Source: Rhizobacter sp. (lineage in GTDB: Bacteria; Pseudomonadota; Gammaproteobacteria; Burkholderiales; Burkholderiaceae_C). Taken from it: a stretch of DNA of 64,000 bases. The translations under genes were made by a program, and so were the position numbers. Under the pieces are notes generated by a model. It did no database searches. It was not told the DNA's origin and worked only from the letters and a program-made list of their open reading frames with translations. Of this stretch, positions 28,001 through 42,092 are shown piece after piece (position 1 is the first letter of the stretch; each line of letters opens with the position of its first letter). The DNA is taken from the NCBI GenBank assembly GCA_019635355.1, contig JAHBZQ010000001.1, positions 2,542,001-2,606,000 on the forward strand. The letters run 5' to 3'.

Positions 28001-28834
28001 CCGACGTCGAGCAATGGTCTGGCTCAGGTCAATGGCTACGTCGAGCGCTACACAGACAACGCCATGGACACGCTCTATGCCGTCGACCTGGACGGCAACA
28101 TCTGGCGCGTGGCCCTCACCGGCCTGACCGGCAACTACCCGGCGCCGGAGCTGTTTGCCATCGCCACAGACGACAACGGCGTGCGCCAGCCCATCACTGC
28201 CCGCCCCGTCATCGAGGCAGATCCGCGCACCAACACCCGCTTCGTGATGGTGGGCACCGGCAAGCTGCTCGACACCACCGACATCGGCTCGACCCAGTAC
28301 CAGAGCTTCTATGCCATCACCGACGGCAACGGGCGGGAGGGTGGATACGCGACCATCTCGACACCGGTCAACAAGTCGAACCTGGTCCGGACCATCGATC
28401 CGGTGAATCCGCCGACCATCGACTACTCGACCCGGCGCGGTTGGTTCATCAACATCAACGAACTCGATGCCCCCACGGCCTCCGGCCCGCCGTACCGGGT
28501 GGTCACCCGTCCGTCGAGCTTCTACGGCACGGTGACCTTCGTGGCGATTGCCCTGGTGAACGATCCCTGCAGCCCGACCGGCACCAGCCGCCTCATTGGC
28601 GTGGACTTCTACAACGCCCAGTCGCTGCTGCTCTCGTCGGTGACCAACGAGCGGCTGCCCTTCGTGCAGGTGGCCAGCAACGTGACCGACATCAATCACC
28701 TGAGCGTGAACGGCAAGCACGAGATCATCTTCGGCGACGACCGAGGCGGTCTCAGCCAAGCCCGCAGTGCACCGCCTCCTGGCAAGCCGCCTGGCCGCCT
28801 GAACTGGCGCGAAATCCAGACGCTGAGCAACTGA
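25040..28834 (+). CDS. pilY1: Type IV pilus tip adhesin/assembly factor PilY1 (PilC)
   Basis: 1264 residues from the ATG at 25040, preceded by GAGG; a GTG at 25028 overlapping pilX is the alternative. A signal peptide ends near VQAQ. The N-terminal two thirds is a low-similarity adhesin region with no visible von Willebrand MIDAS motif. The C-terminal third is the PilC beta-propeller, with YVGANDGMMHAIDG, GGLGKGGRGFYALDV and the calcium loop DLDGNIWR. Calcium binding there tunes pilus extension versus retraction in Pseudomonas. It closes the minor pilin operon. Confidence 0.93.
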   Translation: MFQNTFTSLRRSLVTLGAGTLVAAGSLVQAQTPLADQPLFTNNPVPGNLALALSVEFPTAVSVAHIGNYSSARTYLGYFDPAKCYSYRSSATDSTTAPNTTAPDSYFYPVAMASATRTCSGQWSGNFLNWATMQTIDPFRWALTGGSRVIDTASLTVLEKAWASGQGGTGNFPNRSITNSTVLTGATPLTSLSRIYMRVESMGNRLRFSNNESNLTNGTAPVHYDNTTGANNVVYEVFGRVKVCDSAVGIESNCRAYGSNYKPEGLIQQYSDRIRYSAFGYLNDGSHLRDGGVLRARQKFVGPTQPVVGSPPTVNPAREWSATTGVFNVNPDAADAATTATIFNTPVANSGVINYLNKFGASGTYKTYDPVGELYYAAVRYFKNLGNIDSWTSVGSAGPGMRAQWVDNFPVITTWDDPIQYSCQRNFILGIGDANTHADKNVPGAGSLTANEPTKPSFGDTINAVTSTNRIGVMEGLGASLGTVNPYNGCCTNNSALMAGIAYDVHTRDIRPDVNSQPNTLGVQTISTYWLDVMEYQTLKPNNQFLLAAKYGGFEVPDGFNPATRTTALPEAWWHTNTDTLPNSGGPRPDNYFTAGAPDQMIAGLTRAFFDIASRIRAYTTSFSTTLPQVAQTGNASFSTLYDSQSWTGEVQANVLNFDTVTGNPVLEQPPVWFFSTRLETQAGSGGWNTGRRIASWDPVSRTAVAFRATGSSRLTDSQLATLDTGYDATNDSANYLNYLRGDRTNEINSTVTGSTRAYRTRSTLVGDIEGSKAVPVGKPDYPFSDADNPGYDAFKTANRNRRTVVYVGANDGMMHAIDGTLTAAGGSELFAYVPSALFNGPTNTPAVNGLAALGRSPYVHKYFVNSTPVTFDVDFHNTRNPDPLVTGPDWRTILVGGLGKGGRGFYALDVTNPDFNATSESNLVSKVLWEFTDPDMGYSYGAPLVGKTRKYGWVVVLTSGYNNGSSTGYIYIVNPRTGELLEKIATPTSSNGLAQVNGYVERYTDNAMDTLYAVDLDGNIWRVALTGLTGNYPAPELFAIATDDNGVRQPITARPVIEADPRTNTRFVMVGTGKLLDTTDIGSTQYQSFYAITDGNGREGGYATISTPVNKSNLVRTIDPVNPPTIDYSTRRGWFININELDAPTASGPPYRVVTRPSSFYGTVTFVAIALVNDPCSPTGTSRLIGVDFYNAQSLLLSSVTNERLPFVQVASNVTDINHLSVNGKHEIIFGDDRGGLSQARSAPPPGKPPGRLNWREIQTLSN

Positions 28835-28844
28835 TCGGCATCCC

Positions 28845-28864
28845 GGGGCCCTGTGAAAGGCCCC
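28845..28864 (+). terminator. GC-rich hairpin after pilY1
   Basis: GGGGCC and GGCCCC arms enclose CTGTGAAA, 10 bases after the pilY1 stop. There is no T-run, so it more likely protects the 3' end or assists the terminator that follows. Confidence 0.5.
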
Positions 28865-28868
28865 GAAA

Positions 28869-28898
28869 CAAAAAGGCGGGCACATGCCCGCCTTTTTT
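28869..28898. terminator. Bidirectional rho-independent terminator between pilY1 and gltD
   Basis: A 7-base stem GGCGGGC/GCCCGCC (28875-28881 with 28886-28892) with loop ACAT is flanked by an A-run on the left and six Ts on the right. This ends rightward pilY1 and leftward gltD transcripts, whose genes converge here. Confidence 0.9.
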
Positions 28899-28916
28899 CA
28901 TGGAGAACCAGCGGGC

Positions 28917-30395
<1,479 letters not shown>

Positions 30396-30428
30396 GATCG
30401 TGTCTCGTTCGAATTGCTACCTGAACGC

Positions 30429-35186
<4,758 letters not shown>

Positions 35187-35322
35187 GGCGCACTCCATCT
35201 CGGAAAACGGGGATGTCGCGAGAATACTGCGGCGCAGCAGGGGCTTCAATCGAAATAAATGGTGTCTGTCCCCAATTAAAGCGATCCGGGGTTGCGCCTA
35301 CAGATAAATAGGGACAGAAGAT
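35187..35322. repeat. gltB upstream spacer with RAYT-associated inverted repeats
   Basis: The spacer contains TCTGTCCC at 35265-35272 and its inverse GGGACAGA at 35311-35318, each in an AT-rich setting (AATAAATGGTG and CAGATAAATA). Such GGGACAG elements are commonly seen beside RAYT-family genes in beta- and gammaproteobacteria. One copy lies 3 bases past the RAYT-like stop. Because this is also the gltB upstream region, the pair could form a hairpin in the gltB leader. Confidence 0.6.
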
Positions 35323-36006
35323 TCACGCGACTTTGCGCGGGCGGCCGCGGGGCAAGGGCTCCAAGCGTCGGTCGGTCTTCGCTTCGAGCGAGCGCCGGAA
35401 CTCTTGCGTTCCAAGGGGCCAACCCGCCTGCAACGCCGATCCAATCTCCTCGATCTGTCGAGTTGTGAGCGCTTGCTCAAAAAGCTGACGATAGGCAGCC
35501 TCGCGGTCGAAGGGCGTGTTCCCCAAAGCCCAGTATTGGGGGGGCTCCGTCACCAACGCGTCGACTTTTGCCCCAAGGTGGTGGAGAGCGCTGGACCAAG
35601 CACGTTCTGAGGGCCCAGACGGCGCCCCGTCGGCCGCGCCTTCCACAAACAGCATGCACTCAAGCAAGTGCCGTTCCGGTTCGACAACCGTTGCCCGAAA
35701 CCGCCCCTCCCACAGTCCTCCGCGTCGGCCGTGCCGGCGATTGAATCGGATCACGTATCCGCGCCCGATCGACTGGATCAGTTTGCTGAGGCTGTCGGCG
35801 GACACGGGCTTGGCCAGCAGACGTACTTCGTCCTCCCGCAAGCCATACGCGTGGACTTGAACGCCATGCCGGACGGCCGCCTCCTGGAGGAGATTGCGAA
35901 ACAGCGCGCGGTCGACGTCATCCACGAAGACGGGCCCCCGGTCATGGCCCCGCTGCACCACGAGGTGCGGCCAGCCGGGGATGCACAAGCGTGTCAGCCG
36001 GGCCAT
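35323..36006 (-). CDS. RAYT-like (Y1 transposase family) protein without catalytic residues
   Basis: 227 residues. Family framework is clear: MARLTRLCIPGWPH, VVQRGHDRG, YVIRFNRRHGRRGGLWEGRF, YWALGNTPF and a basic GRPRK tail. The HUH metal motif, normally in YxLMPNHxHLL, reads YGLREDEVRLL here, so the histidines are Glu60 and Arg62. The tyrosine of the usual CxxYIELNPVRA helix is Phe120 in CMLFVEGA. Full length and intact frame suggest a retained, probably DNA-binding, non-transposing protein. It ends 136 bases before gltB and starts 3 bases past the dgt stop. Confidence 0.8.
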   Translation of the reverse strand: MARLTRLCIPGWPHLVVQRGHDRGPVFVDDVDRALFRNLLQEAAVRHGVQVHAYGLREDEVRLLAKPVSADSLSKLIQSIGRGYVIRFNRRHGRRGGLWEGRFRATVVEPERHLLECMLFVEGAADGAPSGPSERAWSSALHHLGAKVDALVTEPPQYWALGNTPFDREAAYRQLFEQALTTRQIEEIGSALQAGWPLGTQEFRRSLEAKTDRRLEPLPRGRPRKVA

Positions 36007-36009
36007 GGC

Positions 36010-37143
36010 TCAATCGAACAGCCGACGGCCGGTCAGGCGCTCGTGCTCCTTGAGGGCATAGCGGTCGGTCATGCCGGCGATGTAGTCGGCCATGCCGCGC
36101 GGCGTGGCCTCGAAGCGCCCCTGTCCCAATTCCGCCGGGTCGACCCGGTAAGCCTCGAAGAGGTCGCGGATCACCTGCTTGGCGCTGTCGGTCGTGGCGA
36201 CGACCTGGGGGTGTCGGTATAGATTGGTTCGCAGGAAACGCTTCAGCGCCTGGCTGTCGGCGGCCATCGTGTCGCTGAACGACACCAGCGGCCGCAACCG
36301 CCGGGCTTCGTCGACGCTCGCGGGCGCAGCCTCTTCAAGCGCCCGCGAGGTCGCGTCGAGCACGTCATAGACCTGCGCGGAAAGCATGCGCCGGATGGTC
36401 TCGAACAGCAGGCGCCGGCCCGCCAATGTCGGGTGCTGCGCCACCGCCTCGCGCCGGAAGCGCGCGAAGAGCGGCACCTCGTCGAGCTGCTCCATGTCGA
36501 TGAGCCCAGAGCGCACGCCATCGTCGACATCGTGTGCGTTGTAGGCGATCTCGTCTGCGATGTTGCACAACTGCGCCTCGAGGCTCGGCTGCGTGCGGTC
36601 GACGAAGCGTCGAGCGACACCATCAGGCTCGATGGCCACGAGCGCCTTGGCATGCCTCAGGGAGCAGTGCTTGAGGATGCCTTCGCGCGTCTCGAACGTG
36701 AGGTTGAGGCCATCGAAATCGGGGTAGCGCTCTTCCAAGGTGTCGACGACCCGCAGACTCTGCAGGTTGTGCTCGAACCCACCCCCCTCCGGATCGGCCT
36801 CGCGCAGGCAGTCGTCCAGCGCATCCTGGCCCGCGTGGCCGAACGGCGTGTGGCCGAGGTCATGCGCCAGCGCAATCGCCTCCACCAGATCCTCGTTGAG
36901 CCCGAGCGTCCTGGCGATGGAGCGGCCGAGTTGTGCCACTTCAAGCGAGTGCGTCAGCCGGGTCCGGAAAAGATCACCCTCGTGGTTGAGAAAGACCTGC
37001 GTCTTGTAGACCAAGCGGCGGAACGCGGTGCTGTGAACGATGCGGTCGCGGTCTCGCTGGTAGTCGCTGCGCGTGGGCGCAGGCGGCTCGGCATGCCGTC
37101 GGCCGCGCGTGAAGGCGGGGTCGCACGCGTAGGGCTTCAGCAT
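36010..37143 (-). CDS. dgt: Deoxyguanosinetriphosphate triphosphohydrolase-like protein
   Basis: 377 residues, HD superfamily. The metal residues lie in RLTHSLEVAQLGRSIAR and ALAHDLGHTPFGHAG. A later CNIADEIAYNAHDVDDG block is typical of dGTPase-like proteins. It hydrolyses dNTPs to deoxynucleoside and triphosphate. It lies between aroB and the RAYT-like gene in the conserved aroK-aroB-dgt order. The ribosome site is weak. Confidence 0.92.
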   Translation of the reverse strand: MLKPYACDPAFTRGRRHAEPPAPTRSDYQRDRDRIVHSTAFRRLVYKTQVFLNHEGDLFRTRLTHSLEVAQLGRSIARTLGLNEDLVEAIALAHDLGHTPFGHAGQDALDDCLREADPEGGGFEHNLQSLRVVDTLEERYPDFDGLNLTFETREGILKHCSLRHAKALVAIEPDGVARRFVDRTQPSLEAQLCNIADEIAYNAHDVDDGVRSGLIDMEQLDEVPLFARFRREAVAQHPTLAGRRLLFETIRRMLSAQVYDVLDATSRALEEAAPASVDEARRLRPLVSFSDTMAADSQALKRFLRTNLYRHPQVVATTDSAKQVIRDLFEAYRVDPAELGQGRFEATPRGMADYIAGMTDRYALKEHERLTGRRLFD

Positions 37144-37167
37144 GCGTGGAAAGCGCGTGGCAGGTCG

Positions 37168-38259
37168 TCAGGCCGTGTGGGCGGCGATCACGTCTCGCAC
37201 CATGGCGTCGGGTGCGGGCCGCATGACGGCACGGCCAGGCGCTTCGATCACGACGAACCGGATCTCGCCGGCTTCGGCCTTCTTGTCGACCCGCATCAAC
37301 TCCAGGTAACGGTCAGCGCCCAACGCCGGGCCGCGGATCGGAAGACGCGCACGTTCGATGAGCCGCGTCAGCCGTTCGGCATAGGCCGCATCGACCAAGC
37401 CGAGCCTGTGCGATAGATCGATGGCCATCACCATGCCGCAGCCCACCGCTTCGCCATGCAGCCATTCGCCGTATCCGAGGCCGGCTTCTATCGCGTGGCC
37501 GAAGGTATGGCCGAAGTTGAGGATCGCTCGCAAGCCTGTCTCCCGCTCGTCCTGTCCGACCACCCACGCCTTGATCTCGCAGGAGCGCTTCACTGCGTGG
37601 GCCAGGCTTGCCTTGTCGAGCGCAAGCAAGGCATCGAGATTCACCTCGATCCAATCCAGAAAAGCATCGTCGGCGATGGGGCCGTATTTGATGACCTCAG
37701 CCAGCCCTGCCGAGAGTTCACGCTCGGGCAAAGTATCAAGGGTGTCAAGGTCGGCAATGACGCGCAGCGGTTGGTAAAACGCGCCGATCATGTTCTTGCC
37801 CAGCGGATGGTTGATGGCGGTCTTGCCGCCCACCGAAGAATCGACCTGCGCCAGCAATGTCGTCGGGACCTGCACGAAAGGCACGCCGCGCATGTAGCAA
37901 GCAGCGGCGAATCCAGCCATGTCGCCGACGACACCGCCACCGAGCGCAAAGATCAACGTCTTACGGTCGCAAGCGGCACCCAGCAGCGTATCGAAGATGA
38001 GACTGAGAGACTCCCAGCTCTTGTACGACTCTCCATCAGGCAACTCGACCACCAAAACATTGTGGTACTTGGGCCGAAGTAGCGTCAGCAAACGCTCTGC
38101 GTACAGCTTTGAAACAGTGGGATTCGTGACGATGAGGGCCGTGGCAGACGCGGGAAGGCCGTCGAGGCTCGCCGCAGTGCCCAACAACCCTGAACCGATG
38201 ACGATGTCGTAACTCCGATCAGCAAGCTCGATACCGACGCGCTCTGTCTTTGCATCCAT
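37168..38259 (-). CDS. aroB: 3-dehydroquinate synthase
   Basis: 363 residues from the ATG at 38259, chosen by family length; an in-frame ATG at 38286 overlaps aroK. It converts DAHP to 3-dehydroquinate, the second shikimate step, using NAD and a metal. Motifs include ALGGGVVGDMAGFAA, QVPTTLLAQVDSSVGGKTAIN and EVIKYGPIAD, and histidines for metal binding in FGHTFGHAIE. Operon with aroK. Confidence 0.94.
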   Translation of the reverse strand: MDAKTERVGIELADRSYDIVIGSGLLGTAASLDGLPASATALIVTNPTVSKLYAERLLTLLRPKYHNVLVVELPDGESYKSWESLSLIFDTLLGAACDRKTLIFALGGGVVGDMAGFAAACYMRGVPFVQVPTTLLAQVDSSVGGKTAINHPLGKNMIGAFYQPLRVIADLDTLDTLPERELSAGLAEVIKYGPIADDAFLDWIEVNLDALLALDKASLAHAVKRSCEIKAWVVGQDERETGLRAILNFGHTFGHAIEAGLGYGEWLHGEAVGCGMVMAIDLSHRLGLVDAAYAERLTRLIERARLPIRGPALGADRYLELMRVDKKAEAGEIRFVVIEAPGRAVMRPAPDAMVRDVIAAHTA

Positions 38260-38285
38260 GCGAAAGAGTTTACCGGCGCAGAGCA

Positions 38286-38954
38286 TCAACTGCCGGCTGG
38301 CCGTGGCGGCGCCGGATCGACGGGTGACGGTGACAACGTGGGATCGATCGCACCCGCCAGTTCCAACTGCATGAGAACGGTGTTGACCAGTGCCCCCACC
38401 GACGGACGCCCGGTTTCGACGATGAAATGGGCTGTCTCCCGATACAGTGGGTCGCGTTGCGCGTACAGCTCGCGCAGCCTCCCGAGCGGATCGTCGACCT
38501 GAAGGAGTGGTCGGGAGTTGTCGTGTCGCAGACGGCGATAGAGCTCTTCAGGCGAAGAGCGCAAATAGACCACACGGCATCGGTCGTGCAGGTGTCGCCG
38601 GTTCTCGGAACGGAGAACAGCCCCCCCACCGGTGGCGATCACAACCTGTGGGATGGCGGTCAGTTCATCGAGGACGGCCGCTTCGATTTCGCGAAACGAT
38701 GCCTCGCCATGCTGCTCGAAGTAGGTGCGGATCGTCGACCCCAGTCGCTTTTCGACAACCGAGTCCGAGTCGAAAAACTGGCACCCCATGCGTTTCGCGA
38801 GTTGCCGCCCGACGGTGGACTTTCCACCGCCCGGCATGCCGACAAGAGCAATGCTTGACGCCAACGGAAGCTTGTCGCTTTCCGACCGAGAGGGAGGCGT
38901 CAGGAGGTCAATTTGAGCCGGAGGCTTTGTACGAAACTTCGATGGTCGCGACAC
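38286..38954 (-). CDS. aroK: Shikimate kinase
   Basis: 222 residues if started at GTG 38954. The kinase core begins with ALVGMPGGGKSTVGRQLAKRM, the P-loop. FFDSDSVVE binds shikimate, ATGGGAVLR is the glycine motif, and RPLLQVDD starts the lid. The N-terminal 30 residues are extra relative to typical 175-190 residue enzymes and overlap the upstream lipoprotein gene by 47 bases; a TTG at 38864 would remove both oddities. The C-terminal Pro-rich tail is also an extension. Phosphorylates shikimate at the 3-hydroxyl. Confidence 0.9.
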   Translation of the reverse strand: MSRPSKFRTKPPAQIDLLTPPSRSESDKLPLASSIALVGMPGGGKSTVGRQLAKRMGCQFFDSDSVVEKRLGSTIRTYFEQHGEASFREIEAAVLDELTAIPQVVIATGGGAVLRSENRRHLHDRCRVVYLRSSPEELYRRLRHDNSRPLLQVDDPLGRLRELYAQRDPLYRETAHFIVETGRPSVGALVNTVLMQLELAGAIDPTLSPSPVDPAPPRPAGS

Positions 38955-39327
38955 GTCTCAAGTCGTCCAGGACCGTCACAACCGCAGGGTCGAAACATCC
39001 CTCAATCCAGATCGCAAATGACGTGTTGCGATTGGGAACCGTGTAGGTGCCCGCATGCGTGGGACCGCTGGCACCCGTCGCACTGAAAGTGACCAACTCG
39101 AAGTACGGGCTGTAAACGGTATACGGCGCCGTTCCCCCGATGACCACGAAATCTCCAGCTTTGATGGCGGGGCAGGTCGTCAATGCCGTTTCGATGTTCT
39201 GTTCGTCCGGCGAAACCTGAAACGGCGACGACTGACCCGCTCCGTCATCTGACGAACCTCCACAGGCAGTCAGCAGAGCGAGCGAAACCGTCGCCAACGA
39301 GAGATATTTGTTGAGTTGAACATTCAT
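38908..39327 (-). CDS. Uncharacterised lipoprotein between pilQ and aroK
   Basis: 139 residues from the ATG at 39327, with AGGTGAAG upstream. The signal sequence ends in the lipobox LLTAC, with lipidated Cys20 followed by GG, so outer-membrane sorting is likely. The mature part is Ser/Thr/Gly-rich and beta-predicted by eye, with DFVVIGGTAPYTVYS and a second pair of cysteines (TTCPAIK and EGCFDPA) that may form a disulfide. I do not recognise a named family. It lies 60 bases downstream of pilQ in the same direction, where pilQ is normally followed directly by aroK. Confidence 0.75.
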   Translation of the reverse strand: MNVQLNKYLSLATVSLALLTACGGSSDDGAGQSSPFQVSPDEQNIETALTTCPAIKAGDFVVIGGTAPYTVYSPYFELVTFSATGASGPTHAGTYTVPNRNTSFAIWIEGCFDPAVVTVLDDLRRVATIEVSYKASGSN

Positions 39328-39387
39328 TCGCTTCACCTGTTGTTGCGTCTCGGAGGCCAACTGAGAAGCCCCGATTCCGCGACGCGT

Positions 39388-41547
39388 TTATCGAGCTGCC
39401 GTGCGATCCGTGATGACCTTGGGCGTCAGGAACACCAGCAGTTCCGTCTTGGCCGTCGTGCGCGTCTTGGTCTTGAAGAGATTCCCAAGCACTGGAATAT
39501 CACCCAACAGCGGCACTTTGGTCACATCGTCGCGCTCGTTCTGCGTAAAGATGCCGCCAATCACTACCGTCCCGCCGTTCTCGACAAGGATCTGGGTCCG
39601 CACATGTTTCGTGTCGATGGCAAAGCCAGCGGCGGTGTTGCGACCCACGCTGTCCTTGTTGACGTCCACGTCGAGGATCACATTGCCTTCCGGTGTGATC
39701 TGTGGTGTCACCTCAAGCTTCAGATTGGCCTTGCGGAACTGCAGGGCCGTCGCACCACTGGAAGTGGCCATCTGATACGGCAACTCTTCGCCCTGCTCAA
39801 TCAAGGCCTTGACCTGGTCGGCAGTGATGACGCGAGGACTGGAAACCACTTTGCCCTTGCCATCGGCCTCAAGCGCCGAGATCTCGAGGTTGAGGAAGCG
39901 ATTCGCTGCGGCGCTGAAGAGCGAAACGGCAAACGTTGCGGCGTTGTAGTTGTTTTGCCCAACCGCCGGCAGGTTGATGAACTGCGTGTCGTTGAACGGG
40001 ATGGTCGTTCCGCTGACCTGCCCGGTTTGCAACCCGATGGCATTCATGTTGCCGCCTACGCCGACACTCATCTCGGGCGTGCCATAACCCGCCACCCCAC
40101 CGCGCAGACCACGCAGGTCCGTAGAGCCAAGCTTTACGCCCAATGAGCGTCCGAAGGTGTCGCCAGCCTCCACGATGCGAGCTTCGATGAGCACCTGGCG
40201 AACAGGAATGTCGATCTTCGCGATCATGGCTTGAATCTCTTCAAGCTTTGACGGTATGTCGGTGATGAACAGCTGGTTGGTGCGCGACTCCGCAATCACG
40301 CTGCCGCGCGACGACAGGATGCGAGACGAGGCACCGCCTCCGCCACCGCTGCTTTGCCCGGCCAGCCCCTTGGCAACGTCTTCCGCCTTGGTGTAATTCA
40401 GCTGGAAGGACTGCGTGCGCACCGGCTCCAGGCTGGCGATCTGGGCCTTGGCTTCAAGTTCAACCTTCTCCTTGGCCGCCAACTCATCCTTCGGTGCAAT
40501 CAGAATCACATTGCCCGATTTGCGCAGTCCGAGACCCTTTGCCTGGAGAATGATGTCGAGCGCCTGGTCCCAGGGAACATCCTTCAAGCGCAGGGTGACA
40601 CTTCCCGTCACCGTGTCACTCGTGACCACGTTGAAGTTGGTGAAGTCGGCAATGACCTGAAGCAATGCGCGAACCTCAATGTTCTGGAAATTCAGCGACA
40701 ACTTCTCGCCGGCGTAGCCCGGGCCCTGAACGAGCTTGTTCGGGTCAACCTTTTGGGCACGGACTTCCAGAACGAACTGGTTGTCCGTCTGATAGGCGCT
40801 GTGCTCCCACGCCCCACGGGGCTCCACCACCATGCGAACGCGATCACCCGACTGGAATGCCGAAATCGATTGAACCGGCGTTCCGAAATCGGTGACATCA
40901 AGCCGCTTGCGCAGGCTTTCAGGCAAATTCGAACGAAGGAACTCGACGACAAGGCTCTGGCCTTGTTGCCGGATGTCGACGCCGACCTGATTGTTGGGAA
41001 GGTCCACCACCACACGGCCCGAGCCATCTTGGCCACGGCGGAAATCGATGCCCTTCAACGGGAGCTGCGAGGGGTTCTGACTCTCGGCAAAGTGCACCGG
41101 CTCGCTGCTCGTCGACGATCCGCCAGCCGTAGGCGAAGCCGTGCTTTCCATCACCACCAACAGCACTTTGCCCTGAAGCTGCGCACGATAGTTCGCCGCC
41201 TGCTTCAGGTTCAGCACGAGTCGCGTGCGATCACCCGCCTGGGCAACGTTCACCGAACGAAGGTTGCCCTGGTTGATTTCAATGTTGGAGCGACCCAGCG
41301 CGTTGCCCACGTTGGGCAGGTCGAGCGCGATGCGGGGAGGCGTCTGCACCGTGAACCCGGACGGCACAGCCGACAGCGGTTCCGACAGTTCGATCCGCAC
41401 GACTTCGGATCCGGCCTGCTGAGCGCTGTTGATCGACTGGATCGCGTTCTGCGCGTGAGTTGCCGCGGAAGCGCCGAAGAACAACGCGAGCGCGTAGAGT
41501 CCTGCCCGCAATTTCCCCATGGTCTGTATCTCCTGCATGTTCTTCAT
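39388..41547 (-). CDS. pilQ: Type IV pilus secretin PilQ
   Basis: 719 residues from the ATG at 41547, with AGGAGAAGG upstream and ATGA overlap with pilP. Signal peptide ending THAQ; two AMIN-type peptidoglycan-binding segments (the first around RIELSEPLSAVPSGF); an STN/N1 domain (NIEVRALLQVIADFTNFNVV in blocks); a Ser/Gly-rich QSSGGGGGASS loop; and a C-terminal secretin domain ending in LLVFLTPKVI. It forms the outer-membrane pore for the pilus. Confidence 0.95.
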   Translation of the reverse strand: MKNMQEIQTMGKLRAGLYALALFFGASAATHAQNAIQSINSAQQAGSEVVRIELSEPLSAVPSGFTVQTPPRIALDLPNVGNALGRSNIEINQGNLRSVNVAQAGDRTRLVLNLKQAANYRAQLQGKVLLVVMESTASPTAGGSSTSSEPVHFAESQNPSQLPLKGIDFRRGQDGSGRVVVDLPNNQVGVDIRQQGQSLVVEFLRSNLPESLRKRLDVTDFGTPVQSISAFQSGDRVRMVVEPRGAWEHSAYQTDNQFVLEVRAQKVDPNKLVQGPGYAGEKLSLNFQNIEVRALLQVIADFTNFNVVTSDTVTGSVTLRLKDVPWDQALDIILQAKGLGLRKSGNVILIAPKDELAAKEKVELEAKAQIASLEPVRTQSFQLNYTKAEDVAKGLAGQSSGGGGGASSRILSSRGSVIAESRTNQLFITDIPSKLEEIQAMIAKIDIPVRQVLIEARIVEAGDTFGRSLGVKLGSTDLRGLRGGVAGYGTPEMSVGVGGNMNAIGLQTGQVSGTTIPFNDTQFINLPAVGQNNYNAATFAVSLFSAAANRFLNLEISALEADGKGKVVSSPRVITADQVKALIEQGEELPYQMATSSGATALQFRKANLKLEVTPQITPEGNVILDVDVNKDSVGRNTAAGFAIDTKHVRTQILVENGGTVVIGGIFTQNERDDVTKVPLLGDIPVLGNLFKTKTRTTAKTELLVFLTPKVITDRTAAR

Positions 41548-42092
41548 CGCGCCTTCTCCTGAAGTTGAAGGGAGCTGGTGCGCTCGATCCATTCGCCTGC
41601 TGCGTCTTGAACAATCTCGCGGAACGAGATGTCGGTCTCGGTGATCTTGGTGATCTTTCCGTAGTTCTGGCCGAGGTAGTCACCCGTCTTCACCTGGTAC
41701 AGCAGGTTGTCGACTCTCAGCAGGGCATACGGACGCCCTTGCTTGGTGACACTGCCCACCATGCTCATGCTGTCGACGGGGTAGGCCTCCAGCGGCTCCT
41801 TGCGCCGGTTGATCTCGGCAGCAAGCAGCGAGTTGGACTGCCGGGCTTCCTGCTTGATGGCAACCGTCAGCTTTTGAGCACTGAACGGCTCAACCGCATT
41901 GCCCGCAAGGTAGGCCTGCGGAATGAACTTCTTTGGTGCCGACAGAGGCGGGACGTTTGGCTTCACCTCTCGGCGCTGCTGCTCGATCCATTGCTGCAGC
42001 TCTTCCTGCGAGCCCGTGCAGCCCACCAACACCGCCGAAACCGGCAGCGCCACGAGGATCGCACGAGCCGCATGCACAAAACTGTTGCTCAT
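41544..42092 (-). CDS. pilP: Type IV pilus lipoprotein PilP
   Basis: 182 residues. Lipobox SAVLVGC with the cysteine at about residue 25. The C-terminal beta domain contains GSVTKQGRPYALLRVDNLLYQVKTGDYLGQNYGKI in blocks, the PilP signature. It links PilNO in the inner membrane to PilQ. ATGA-coupled at both ends. Confidence 0.93.
   Translation of the reverse strand: MSNSFVHAARAILVALPVSAVLVGCTGSQEELQQWIEQQRREVKPNVPPLSAPKKFIPQAYLAGNAVEPFSAQKLTVAIKQEARQSNSLLAAEINRRKEPLEAYPVDSMSMVGSVTKQGRPYALLRVDNLLYQVKTGDYLGQNYGKITKITETDISFREIVQDAAGEWIERTSSLQLQEKAR

Noticed and set aside
35323..36006. Intact insertion sequence of the IS200/IS605 type
   Set aside because: No transposon ends or target duplications are visible, and the protein lacks the catalytic residues needed to transpose.
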